Origin: Xanthobacteraceae bacterium | GTDB taxonomy: Bacteria > Pseudomonadota > Alphaproteobacteria > Rhizobiales > Xanthobacteraceae | Assembly (NCBI GenBank): GCA_030039655.1 | Contig: JASHVC010000843.1 | Coordinates: 1 to 5,489 of the forward strand | DNA length: 5,489 nt | Direction: 5' to 3' | Shown: positions 1 through 5,489 of the stretch, piece by piece | How positions within the stretch are numbered: position 1 is the first letter of the stretch | Layout: each line of letters begins with the position of its first letter | The notes under the pieces: model-generated | Told to the model about the DNA's origin: nothing | Databases searched by the model: none | Seen by the model: the letters and a program-made list of their open reading frames with translations, nothing else | Translations under genes and position numbers: made by a program

Positions 1-350
1 TGCCATCCGGTGTGCAGGATGAGAATGTCGCCGGAGCGGATATCGGCGCCGGTCTTTTCGATCATCTCCGGCGTAATCGCCGACCAATCCTTAACCTGCG
101 GCGACAGATCGACGACGACGCCATGGTTGACCAAAAAGTCGAGCGGCAGCGACGCCATATCGCCAGTGCGGCCGTCGGTGGCGTGCATGGCGCCGTCGAA
201 ATGGGTGCCGGCGTGCAGCGACGTCTCAATGCGTTGCGCGACGATGCCCTGCGTCTGCAGGTTCTGCGCGTAATACATCTTGTTGCCGGCGTAGCCGACC
301 CAGCCGGGCGTATGGATGCTCATGGTATGGGAGAGATCGACGATTTTCAT
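1..350 (-). CDS. Cyclase family / kynurenine formamidase-like metal-dependent hydrolase (N-terminal 116 residues; 3' end cut by window edge)
   Basis: This is the N-terminal part of a cyclase-family (PF04199) protein, a family of metal-dependent hydrolases that includes bacterial kynurenine formamidase (KynB) and isatin hydrolase and cleaves amide or lactam bonds in the cytoplasm. The start MKIVDLSHTM is typical of the family. Residues 46-56 read HAGTHFDGAMH, the HxGTHxDxPxH metal-binding signature, with His46, His50, Asp52 and His56 kept and the usual Pro replaced by Ala54. Residues 106-116 (SGDILILHTGW) match the conserved strand that follows the metal site. The reading frame leaves the window after Trp116; family members are usually about 200-270 residues, so roughly half is missing. 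The start is fixed by a GAGG ribosome binding site at 358-361, seven bases upstream. The gene begins 12 bases after the stop of the Ntn-hydrolase gene, so the two are probably co-transcribed. Family assignment is firm; substrate is unknown, and KynB itself is only one possibility. Confidence 0.87.
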   Translation of the reverse strand, partial: MKIVDLSHTMSIHTPGWVGYAGNKMYYAQNLQTQGIVAQRIETSLHAGTHFDGAMHATDGRTGDMASLPLDFLVNHGVVVDLSPQVKDWSAITPEMIEKTGADIRSGDILILHTGW

Positions 351-362
351 GCAATGGCCTCG

Positions 363-1448
363 TTACGCCGGCTGCAGGCGAGGTGCGAGTTCGATTTCGG
401 AAAGCTGTGTCACTGGCTCGGGCAATTCGGCTCCAGTCACATCGTAACCGACGGCGCGAAGAATGCCTTGTGCGGGAGAGATGGCGACCGCAAGCCGCGT
501 GTAGGGATTGAGCACAGGCGGCTGCACCCAATCGAAGGCACGGTCGGCGAGTGAGCCGCCCCAGCCTGCTAGCGTCTCGCGGCGCGCGCGGCTCTGGCCC
601 GCCGCATCCGCAAACGACGCTTTCAGGAAACGCCGCGTGCCGATCCGCCCTTCCCAACCCGGCCGCGCGGGCACCCAGTCGTTGGCGGCGCTGGTTTCGG
701 ATTCGCGCGTGATGAAACCCGTCTCAGTGCGCTCGATCACGCAGCGCTCGCCCGGAGCGCAGCCGGCCAACGTGTAGATCACCGGACGCGCCACCGGCGT
801 CGATTCCAAAATGCGGCGCGCCGCGCGGTAATCGTCGCAGACTTCGAATACCCGACGCAGCAATTGGTCCGGTGGAATGTAATCGATCGAAGACCAGATC
901 GAGATTCCGTTTGCGGCGAAATCAAAAATGCGCAGCCAGCGCGACTCGGTGCGGCGCCACAATGGGGCCTGGTTGACGCAAGCGGCAAAACGAAACGGCG
1001 CCATCGCGGTCAGCGCGCCCACATAGCCGGGCCAGGTGACGCTGAAGAAATCGCCGCTGCGACCACGCATCCGCGCCACTTCCGTGTGACGCCCCAGTCC
1101 TTTGAAGGGCCAATCCAAGGTGCGGACCAACCAAGGCACGCCGTTCTGCTCGCGCGCTAGCGCCGTGCAGCCCCACTGATAGGAGGCGTTGAGCAACCAT
1201 ATGCCGGAGAAATCGAGAAGCTCGGCGATACGGGTGACCTCCGCGACATAAGGCGAACGCGAGCGCTTGAGCCAACGCTCCGCCGCCCGATCCAGCACCG
1301 GCACCAATGGCAACGCAGGCCGAGGGAAGAAGCTCAGGCACGCGTCGCGCAGCGCTCGCGCTTGCGCTGCGCTTTGCTGCGCGTGGTGCAGTGGTCCGCC
1401 ATCGCGAACGTCAATCACCGGAATGGAAGGCAGTGCGTTCATGGCCAT
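363..1448 (-). CDS. Acid ceramidase/NAAA-like Ntn-hydrolase (autoproteolytic acylamide hydrolase or acyltransferase)
   Basis: A 361-residue protein that I read as an N-terminal-nucleophile hydrolase of the acid ceramidase/NAAA and C45 acyltransferase group. These enzymes cut themselves to expose an N-terminal cysteine, then cleave or form linear amide bonds. Evidence: GCTALARE at 93-100 places a candidate nucleophile at Cys94, followed by VRTLDWPF at 108-115, which parallels the CTS...GRNLD block of acid ceramidase/NAAA (Arg109 and Asp112 as partners). SAANDW at 253-258 corresponds to the TNYDxW segment (Asn256), and NPYTRLAVAISPAQG at 314-328 matches the closing conserved block. Cleavage before Cys94 would give a propeptide of about 93 residues and a 268-residue mature subunit. 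No signal peptide or membrane segment is evident, so it is probably cytoplasmic. The start lies directly after an in-frame TGA; Met3 (1442) is an alternative and neither has a strong ribosome binding site. It sits 41 bases after the SDR gene and 12 before the cyclase gene, consistent with one operon. A choloylglycine-hydrolase-like relative is the main alternative; substrate unknown. Confidence 0.75.
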   Translation of the reverse strand: MAMNALPSIPVIDVRDGGPLHHAQQSAAQARALRDACLSFFPRPALPLVPVLDRAAERWLKRSRSPYVAEVTRIAELLDFSGIWLLNASYQWGCTALAREQNGVPWLVRTLDWPFKGLGRHTEVARMRGRSGDFFSVTWPGYVGALTAMAPFRFAACVNQAPLWRRTESRWLRIFDFAANGISIWSSIDYIPPDQLLRRVFEVCDDYRAARRILESTPVARPVIYTLAGCAPGERCVIERTETGFITRESETSAANDWVPARPGWEGRIGTRRFLKASFADAAGQSRARRETLAGWGGSLADRAFDWVQPPVLNPYTRLAVAISPAQGILRAVGYDVTGAELPEPVTQLSEIELAPRLQPA

Positions 1449-1489
1449 TCAGTCATTGATGACTTCCGCCGCGCGATGGCGTTGCGCGC
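1449..1489 (-). other. SDR/Ntn-hydrolase intercistronic gap with two inverted repeats
   Basis: This 41-base gap holds two small dyads. GCGCG (1471-1475) and CGCGC (1485-1489) could form a five-pair stem with a nine-base loop directly after the SDR stop; no T-run follows, so it is not an intrinsic terminator. AGTCATTGATGACT (1451-1464) is an almost perfect palindrome with a two-base centre, placed three bases upstream of the hydrolase ATG. A GGAAG stretch lies within the gap but about 16 bases from that ATG, too far for a strong ribosome binding site. The dyads might tune translation of the downstream gene, but both are short enough to occur by chance. Confidence 0.25.
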
Positions 1490-2299
1490 TCAACGGTCGC
1501 GCACCTTATCCATCAGCACCTTGTCCTGGCCACCGTCGATCTCGATCATCGTTCCATTGACGAAGAAAGCGAGGTCGGAGGCGAGGTATGTGACCAGATT
1601 GGCGACCTCTTCGCTCTCGGCGATGCGGCCGAGAGGAATGCTCGATGGCGCAAGCTTATCGGCTTCCTCGTAGCTGAGCTTCATGTCGCGAGCCATCGCC
1701 TTGACGAGGCCGGCCCAGCGCTCGGTGCGCACCGGTCCGGGATTGACGGCCACAAAGCTGATGTTGTCCTTGCCGTACTGGCTCGCCAGCGACAGCGTCA
1801 GATTTTGCCCGGCGGCATTCGCGGCGCCAGGCGCGATTTCCCAGTACGAGACTTTCACGCCGTCATTACCGATCAGATTTACGACGCGGCCTTTCTTCTG
1901 CTTCTGCATGATCGGCAAGACGTGCTTCATGCAGCGCACATAACCCATGAATTTGAGCTGCAGCGACTGCGCCCAGTCTTCTTCCGTCAGATGTTCAAGC
2001 ACGCCGCCCGGCGACGAACCGGCGTTGTTGACCAAAATGTCGATGCGCCCCAGAGCGGCGTGCGCCTTCTTGACGAGGTTTTCGGCGTCCGCGGGTTTGG
2101 TCAGGTCAGCGGGGATGGGAACGATCTGGCGGTTGGTCGCCCGGGAGATTTCGGCCGCGACCGCTTCGAGCGGCTGCTTGCGCCGCGCACAGATAGCGAC
2201 ATCCACGCCCTCGCGCGCGAAAGCCCAGGTGATCGCCTTGCCGATGCCCTCGCTGGCGCCGGTGACGATCGCCTTCTTCCCGGTCATCTGCAAATCCAT
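1490..2299 (-). CDS. Atypical short-chain dehydrogenase/reductase (SDR) lacking the canonical catalytic tetrad
   Basis: A 269-residue SDR with a Rossmann fold. The NAD(P)-binding TGASEGIG is at 13-20, ADL at 64-66 (adenine-ring Asp), NNAG at 91-94, and NPGPVRT at 186-192 before the substrate loop. The C-terminal IDGG (254-257) is typical of the family. Arg39/Arg40 after the second strand (CARRKQP) suggest NADP preference, an inference. The active site is degenerate: the Ser position is Gly144 (NLIGND), the YxxxK Tyr and Lys positions are Pro157 and Asn161 (PGAANAA), and the helix-4 Asn position is Lys116. An atypical SDR subgroup with a G-x-x-NAA pattern exists, so this is a lineage trait rather than decay; the frame is intact and full length. 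The start at 2299 is chosen over an upstream ATG at 2347 because GGGAG (2308-2312) lies eight bases before it and the extra 16 residues do not look like SDR sequence. It is the first gene of the minus-strand operon, diverging from the deacetylase. Whether it still does redox chemistry is unclear. Confidence 0.9.
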   Translation of the reverse strand: MDLQMTGKKAIVTGASEGIGKAITWAFAREGVDVAICARRKQPLEAVAAEISRATNRQIVPIPADLTKPADAENLVKKAHAALGRIDILVNNAGSSPGGVLEHLTEEDWAQSLQLKFMGYVRCMKHVLPIMQKQKKGRVVNLIGNDGVKVSYWEIAPGAANAAGQNLTLSLASQYGKDNISFVAVNPGPVRTERWAGLVKAMARDMKLSYEEADKLAPSSIPLGRIAESEEVANLVTYLASDLAFFVNGTMIEIDGGQDKVLMDKVRDR

Positions 2300-2478
2300 G
2301 GCACTCGCTCCCTCTCTTGGCACCGCGGCGCTTCGATCAACAAGCAAGCGGGCCGGGCCAAGTCAACACCGGCAAGTCACACCGTCCAATCAACACGCAA
2401 AGCGTTGCACCTCGCCGAGCTTTCGCCTTCAATGGATGCGCCAAAGCGACGCCAGATATCCAACCGCTGGAATCCGCC
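2300..2478. promoter_or_regulatory. Divergent promoter region between the SDR operon and the deacetylase gene
   Basis: The 179 bases between two head-to-head genes must carry both promoters, unless transcription enters from outside the window. For the plus-strand gene, TTGCAC (2405-2410), a 17-base spacer and TTCAAT (2428-2433) form a passable sigma70-type pair. For the minus strand, TTGACT (complement of 2361-2366) is a good -35 element, but the matching -10 place (complement of 2338-2343, TTGTTG) is poor. A small inverted repeat, ACGC-AAA-GCGT (2395-2405), abuts the plus-strand -35 and is a possible operator for a divergently acting regulator. No regulator gene lies in the window. The arrangement is certain; the individual boxes are by-eye guesses. 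Confidence 0.35.
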
Positions 2479-3354
2479 ATGACGCTACCGCGCGAGCGCC
2501 TGTCCTATTCATCGCCCTTCACCCGGCCGCCGCTGCGCTTGCCCGGCAAGGCGCGCATGATCGTCTGGTCGGTAGTCAATATCGAGGAATGGGAGATCAC
2601 GCGGCCGATGGCGCGGCAGCTGTCCCAGCCGCCCATGGGGCAAACCCCCATTCCCGATATGCCGAACTGGACTTGGTACGAATACGGCATGCGCGTCGGC
2701 TTCTGGCGGCTGCTGCGCGCGCTTGCGCAGGCCGGCATCACACCGACCATGTCGATCAACGCCAAGGTCTGCGAGACCTATCCAGAAGTGGCCGCCGCCG
2801 CGCGCGACGCCGGCTGGGAATTCATGGCGCACGCCTACGTGCAGATGCCGATCCAACAGATCGAGGATCAGCGCGCCGTCATCCGGCAGTCGGCCGACGT
2901 GATCGAAAAGTTCACCGGCAAGCGGCCGACCGGATGGCTCGGCCCCGGCCGTGGCCAGACTTTCCACACGCTCGATTACGTCACCGAATGCGGCCTCACC
3001 TGGTTCGGCGACTGGATTCTCGACGACCAGCCATTGTGGGTGAAAACCGCCCACGGGCCGATCCTCTCCGTGCCCTACAGCGCCGAGATCAACGATATCA
3101 CGCTTATGATCTCGCACCACCACGAATCCGATGTACTGCTGAGGCGGACCATCGACGCCTTCGACCGGCTTTACGCGGAGTCCGCGGAATCAACGCGCGT
3201 GATGGCGATCGGCGTGCATCCCTACGTCACCGGCGCCGCGCATCGCATCAAATATTTTGAGCAGCTCTACGAATACATCAACCAGCACGATGTCGTGCAC
3301 TGGACGGGGCAGCAGATTTACGATTGGTACGCGAAGCTCGTGCCGGCGCAATGA
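2479..3354 (+). CDS. Polysaccharide deacetylase (NodB-fold) family protein, PuuE/allantoinase-like
   Basis: A 291-residue NodB-homology (PF01522) protein closer to the PuuE-type cytoplasmic amidohydrolase branch (cofactor-independent allantoinases and relatives) than to secreted chitin deacetylases: it has no signal peptide or membrane anchor. In order it shows a first strand with SVVNIEEWE (31-39) where NodB enzymes carry TFDDG, EFMAHAY (114-120) with His118 at the motif-2 place, GWLGPGRG (152-159) at motif 3, GDWILDDQP (177-185), PYSAEINDI (199-207) and GVHPYV (245-250) with His247. The loss of the second Asp of TFDD and of the HxxxH metal pair parallels PuuE, so a metal-independent mechanism is plausible. 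The start at 2479 is chosen because homology begins just after it; the frame is open back to 2317, but that stretch is unlike the family and covers the promoter region. The ribosome binding site is weak (a GGA eight to nine bases upstream). The gene ends with tandem stops TGATGA. It diverges from the SDR operon. Substrate is unknown; allantoin is not implied by this context. Confidence 0.87.
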   Translation: MTLPRERLSYSSPFTRPPLRLPGKARMIVWSVVNIEEWEITRPMARQLSQPPMGQTPIPDMPNWTWYEYGMRVGFWRLLRALAQAGITPTMSINAKVCETYPEVAAAARDAGWEFMAHAYVQMPIQQIEDQRAVIRQSADVIEKFTGKRPTGWLGPGRGQTFHTLDYVTECGLTWFGDWILDDQPLWVKTAHGPILSVPYSAEINDITLMISHHHESDVLLRRTIDAFDRLYAESAESTRVMAIGVHPYVTGAAHRIKYFEQLYEYINQHDVVHWTGQQIYDWYAKLVPAQ

Positions 3355-3459
3355 TGAATGCGAGTCCCGCAAAGCGCAGAGGGTTAAGGGGAACGGTGAC
3401 CTCGGAATTGACGGCTCTATTCTTTAGCGAAGGACGACAAAATCATCCCTGCTGCGTTG

Positions 3460-3978
3460 TCACAATCGGAGGAGAGGCGCGACGTGGTCAAATATGTAGC
3501 CCAAAACCTCCCACCCGTCCTTCAACACTGTTACGCTGGTCTTCACACCGCCGATCCCACTAATTTCAAAGACAATTGGCAGCGCAATAAGCGCAAGAAA
3601 CTTTGAGAATCTGCCCGCGTTTCCGGTCCACAGGTGATAGCCATAAAGGTACAAAATCGCTATCGGTACCGAGCTGTAAAGAAACAGATGATCGTAAGGG
3701 CAAATGGCGTCACCGATTATTGGATGGGAGAGCCAAATAACATCCTGTAAAATGGCAAATCCGAGAACGACGTAAATCCACCCTCTCCAAACTCCGTTTG
3801 AGAACCCGCTACCGTTAAACTTATGACTCGCGACTCTCCAGGCCAGCCATACAGGAACGAAAAGGACAAAATTGAATATCGCCAGAAAGCCGGCGAACTC
3901 CAACGGTGACAGACCAAATAAACCGTCCCCTCGGCAGAGCATTCCGCTCAGCCAAGATAGCTGCGAGTATGTTTGCAT
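3460..3978 (-). CDS. Unrecognised small membrane protein, about four transmembrane helices
   Basis: A 172-residue protein I cannot assign to a family. Hydrophobic stretches at about 26-47, 66-84, 97-117 and 124-144 suggest four transmembrane helices in the inner membrane. The positively charged loops around 48-53 and 119-126 would favour the cytoplasmic side by the positive-inside rule, but this is only a by-eye topology. An aromatic-rich segment (LYLYGYHLW, 109-117) ends helix three. There is no signal peptide and no recognisable catalytic motif. The ATG at 3978 has AGGA at 3989-3992, ten bases upstream, an acceptable ribosome binding site. Base composition differs sharply from the neighbours: 83 of 180 bases are G or C at 3601-3780, where flanking genes are well above 60 per cent, and third codon positions are often A or T. 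This points to acquired DNA or a fast-evolving orphan gene. It is convergent with the deacetylase and downstream of the Rid gene, but it is probably not part of the pathway. Confidence 0.55.
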   Translation of the reverse strand: MQTYSQLSWLSGMLCRGDGLFGLSPLEFAGFLAIFNFVLFVPVWLAWRVASHKFNGSGFSNGVWRGWIYVVLGFAILQDVIWLSHPIIGDAICPYDHLFLYSSVPIAILYLYGYHLWTGNAGRFSKFLALIALPIVFEISGIGGVKTSVTVLKDGWEVLGYIFDHVAPLLRL

Positions 3979-4138
3979 TTGAGTTTTGTCCTATCTCGTA
4001 AACCCAACGGTCGTAATTCGCCGTAGTTTCGATCTCGGACGCGACTAGTTTGTTGCAGAATTTTAGTTCATCGAACCATACTGCTCTAGGCGATTTGAGC
4101 GATGTGTTAGCAACTTGTGCATAACAACTGGCACCGCC
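3821..4138 (-). other. Lower-G+C stretch with a 105-codon open frame lacking an early start codon (possible gene remnant)
   Basis: Directly after the TGA of the Rid gene, and in the same frame, 105 sense codons follow before a TAA at 3821-3823. The first 50 or so encode protein-like sequence, for example VWFDELKFCNKLVASEIE and then NYDRWVYEIGQ. The only ATG in the frame is at 3850, near its end, and there is no GTG or TTG early on, so it cannot be translated as an ordinary separate gene of this length. Its second half overlaps the membrane-protein gene in another frame. It may be the 3' remnant of a disrupted gene, a frameshifted front part of the membrane protein, or chance. The 160 bases at 3979-4138 hold no other feature I can support, and no clear terminator for the Rid gene. 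Confidence 0.25.
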
Positions 4139-5473
4139 TCAATCGCCCGCATGGATCAATTTAGGCGCGTACACCCACGCCTCCATCATTACCGTCGCCA
4201 TTGGCACTGGCAGCGGCCCCGGCACTTCCACCGCGGAAAACGGCAAGGGACGCCCGCCGAGTCGCCGCTCCCATACTTTGTAGACCGGATAAAACTGGTC
4301 AATGTCGGTGAAGAACAAAAGCGCGCGCACCACATTGGCGAGCGACGTTCCGGCTGCCTCGCAGAGCCGAGTGATGTTGTCGATGATAGCTTCGGCCTGC
4401 GTCTCGGCAGATGAGGAAAAATGCGGCTGTCGCGGATCAACGGCCGCTGACGCGATGAGCCCGTTGCGATCGGCGGCCATCAGCGCCGGGATGAACAAGA
4501 GATCGCCGGCTTTCACCGCCTGCTGTTGATGACGGAATGCGGTCGCGACGCTGGCGTCGATGGGACGCCTGCGCGCCGCGTTGCCGGGCTTCGCCGCGAT
4601 TACGTTGATCTCGATCTTGCCGTCGTAGGGCGCGAGACCGTGTTCGATACACGGAATGATCGACACGGTCGGGCCAGCCTCGCCGAAATGCCGCACCCAC
4701 GTCTCGTTGAAGGCCGAATAGTCTTCGCGGTCCGTGAGATAGACCTGCGCGTGCACCACATCATCGAGGCTTGCGCCAGCCAGGGCCAGCGAGGCCGCCA
4801 TCCGCTTGGTGATGATGAATTCCGTCTCAAGCTTGATCGGTTGGCCGCCCCACTGCACGCCTTCGGGCATCAGCGCCGCCTCGGCGACCCCATTGCGCCG
4901 CGCCTCATCGCCGACCGCCAGCGACGTAATGCCTGGGATGAAGATGAAGTCGCCGACCGTGACCGCGGGAGAGTAGCCTGAGGTTGGACGCCCTTTGAGT
5001 TGCTCGTGCTTGAGGTGCTCGACCGCGAATCCCTTTTCGGGAATGACCGCCATGGCCTGGATGTTCATGTCGGCGCCCGGCAGCAGCAGCGCCTGCTGGG
5101 CGATCGACGTCGAGGGTGGGATACGGCCGCGGAGAAATTCTCTGCGGATTTGTTGATAGGGCGGCACGGCTTTCACTGTCGTGTAGTATTGATCGGTACG
5201 CACGAGGTTGTTGCGATCGGTGCCGGCCGCGGTCAGCACGGCGTCAAGATTCTCAAAGATACGAAGCGCCTCCTTTTCGCGCTTGGGCAGCCCGGCGTGC
5301 GGCGCTCGTTCAGCGAGCACGTCCGGCGCGATGCCGTTGACGAAGTCTTGCGCCATCAAACCGGTGGCGAAGACCCAGCGACCAGCCTTCACGCCCTGCG
5401 CAAATTTGATCTTGCCGGGGCCAAGCTCGACGGGAAGCAACGGCTCCACGTCGCTAGTTGCGCTCTTGGTCAT
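4139..5473 (-). CDS. Triple-domain Rid (YjgF/YER057c/UK114) family protein
   Basis: A 444-residue protein with three consecutive Rid-like domains, at roughly 20-147, 165-297 and 312-438 (numbered from a GTG at 5476; subtract one for the ATG start). Each shows the Rid pattern: a strand ending in F/IPG or ATG (VFATG 35-39, IFIPG 178-182, LFIPA 327-331), a long helix with AAGT or AGAS before a VV/LVR turn, the VYLTD/FFTDIDQF segment, and a final strand. Canonical RidA is a single domain of about 130 residues that trimerises and hydrolyses reactive enamines/imines with a conserved Arg. Here that Arg position holds Thr123, Val271 and Phe413, so imine deamination is unlikely; the partner Glu survives only in domain two (Glu289). 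One chain could form a pseudo-trimer. ATG 5473 is preferred because AAGAGA (5480-5485) lies six bases before it and only three before the GTG. It is convergent with the deacetylase. Multi-domain, Arg-less Rid proteins often sit in catabolic clusters, which fits a substrate-binding or hydrolytic role; the exact function is unknown. Confidence 0.87.
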   Translation of the reverse strand: MTKSATSDVEPLLPVELGPGKIKFAQGVKAGRWVFATGLMAQDFVNGIAPDVLAERAPHAGLPKREKEALRIFENLDAVLTAAGTDRNNLVRTDQYYTTVKAVPPYQQIRREFLRGRIPPSTSIAQQALLLPGADMNIQAMAVIPEKGFAVEHLKHEQLKGRPTSGYSPAVTVGDFIFIPGITSLAVGDEARRNGVAEAALMPEGVQWGGQPIKLETEFIITKRMAASLALAGASLDDVVHAQVYLTDREDYSAFNETWVRHFGEAGPTVSIIPCIEHGLAPYDGKIEINVIAAKPGNAARRRPIDASVATAFRHQQQAVKAGDLLFIPALMAADRNGLIASAAVDPRQPHFSSSAETQAEAIIDNITRLCEAAGTSLANVVRALLFFTDIDQFYPVYKVWERRLGGRPLPFSAVEVPGPLPVPMATVMMEAWVYAPKLIHAGD

Positions 5474-5489
5474 CACGTTTCTCTTATGG

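Noticed and set aside
12..554. Plus-strand open frame of 180 codons over the cyclase and Ntn-hydrolase genes
   Set aside because: It is antisense to two genes with clear family motifs; long shadow frames are expected in G+C-rich DNA.
1471..1489. GCGCG/CGCGC stem after the SDR stop as an intrinsic terminator
   Set aside because: There is no T-run downstream, and the next gene starts within 41 bases in the same direction.
2300..2347. Upstream ATG at 2347 as the SDR start
   Set aside because: The extra 16 residues do not resemble an SDR N-terminus, and GGGAG is correctly spaced for the ATG at 2299 instead.
2317..2478. In-frame extension of the deacetylase back to 2317
   Set aside because: The 54 added residues are low-complexity and family-unlike and would fill the divergent promoter region; the family-like sequence begins after 2479.
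1947..3260. 437-codon plus-strand frame spanning SDR, intergenic region and deacetylase
   Set aside because: It is antisense to the SDR and out of frame with the deacetylase, and its arginine- and alanine-rich translation matches no family.
3355..3459. Bidirectional terminator expected between the convergent deacetylase and membrane-protein genes
   Set aside because: No convincing G+C-rich hairpin with a T-run could be found in these 105 bases on either strand.
3717..3917. Second minus-strand frame (TTG start) inside the membrane-protein gene
   Set aside because: It is wholly overlapped by the longer frame with a proper ATG, ribosome binding site and coherent transmembrane pattern.

Overview
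The window looks like chromosomal DNA from a G+C-rich alphaproteobacterium, probably Hyphomicrobiales (Bradyrhizobium or Rhodopseudomonas relatives). This is inferred from strong codon bias towards G/C third positions and from the style of the encoded enzymes. No marker gene fixes the taxon. No RNA gene, CRISPR array, insertion sequence or phage gene was seen.

Left part (1-2299): three genes on the minus strand form a likely operon. In transcription order they are an atypical short-chain dehydrogenase/reductase (SDR, 1490-2299), an acid-ceramidase/NAAA-like Ntn-hydrolase (363-1448), and a metal-dependent cyclase/kynurenine-formamidase-type hydrolase that runs off the left edge (1-350). The gaps are 41 and 12 bases. 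A 179-base divergent promoter region (2300-2478) separates this operon from a plus-strand polysaccharide-deacetylase/PuuE-type hydrolase (2479-3354).

Right part (3355-5489): the deacetylase gene faces two minus-strand genes. The first is a small, unrecognised, probably four-helix membrane protein (3460-3978) in a clearly lower-G+C patch (83 of 180 bases G or C at 3601-3780, against 43 of 60 at 2761-2820). The second is a long protein made of three tandem Rid (YjgF/YER057c/UK114) domains (4139-5473).

Working together (inference): three unrelated hydrolase folds that normally attack amide C-N bonds (cyclase/KynB type, Ntn acylase type, NodB/PuuE type) sit beside an SDR and a multi-domain Rid protein. 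This suggests an uncharacterised catabolic pathway for an amide- or ring-nitrogen-containing compound. The substrate cannot be read from the sequence. Two of the proteins are odd: the SDR has lost all four canonical catalytic residues, and none of the three Rid domains keeps the arginine needed for imine deamination. The membrane-protein patch looks like a later insertion unrelated to the pathway.
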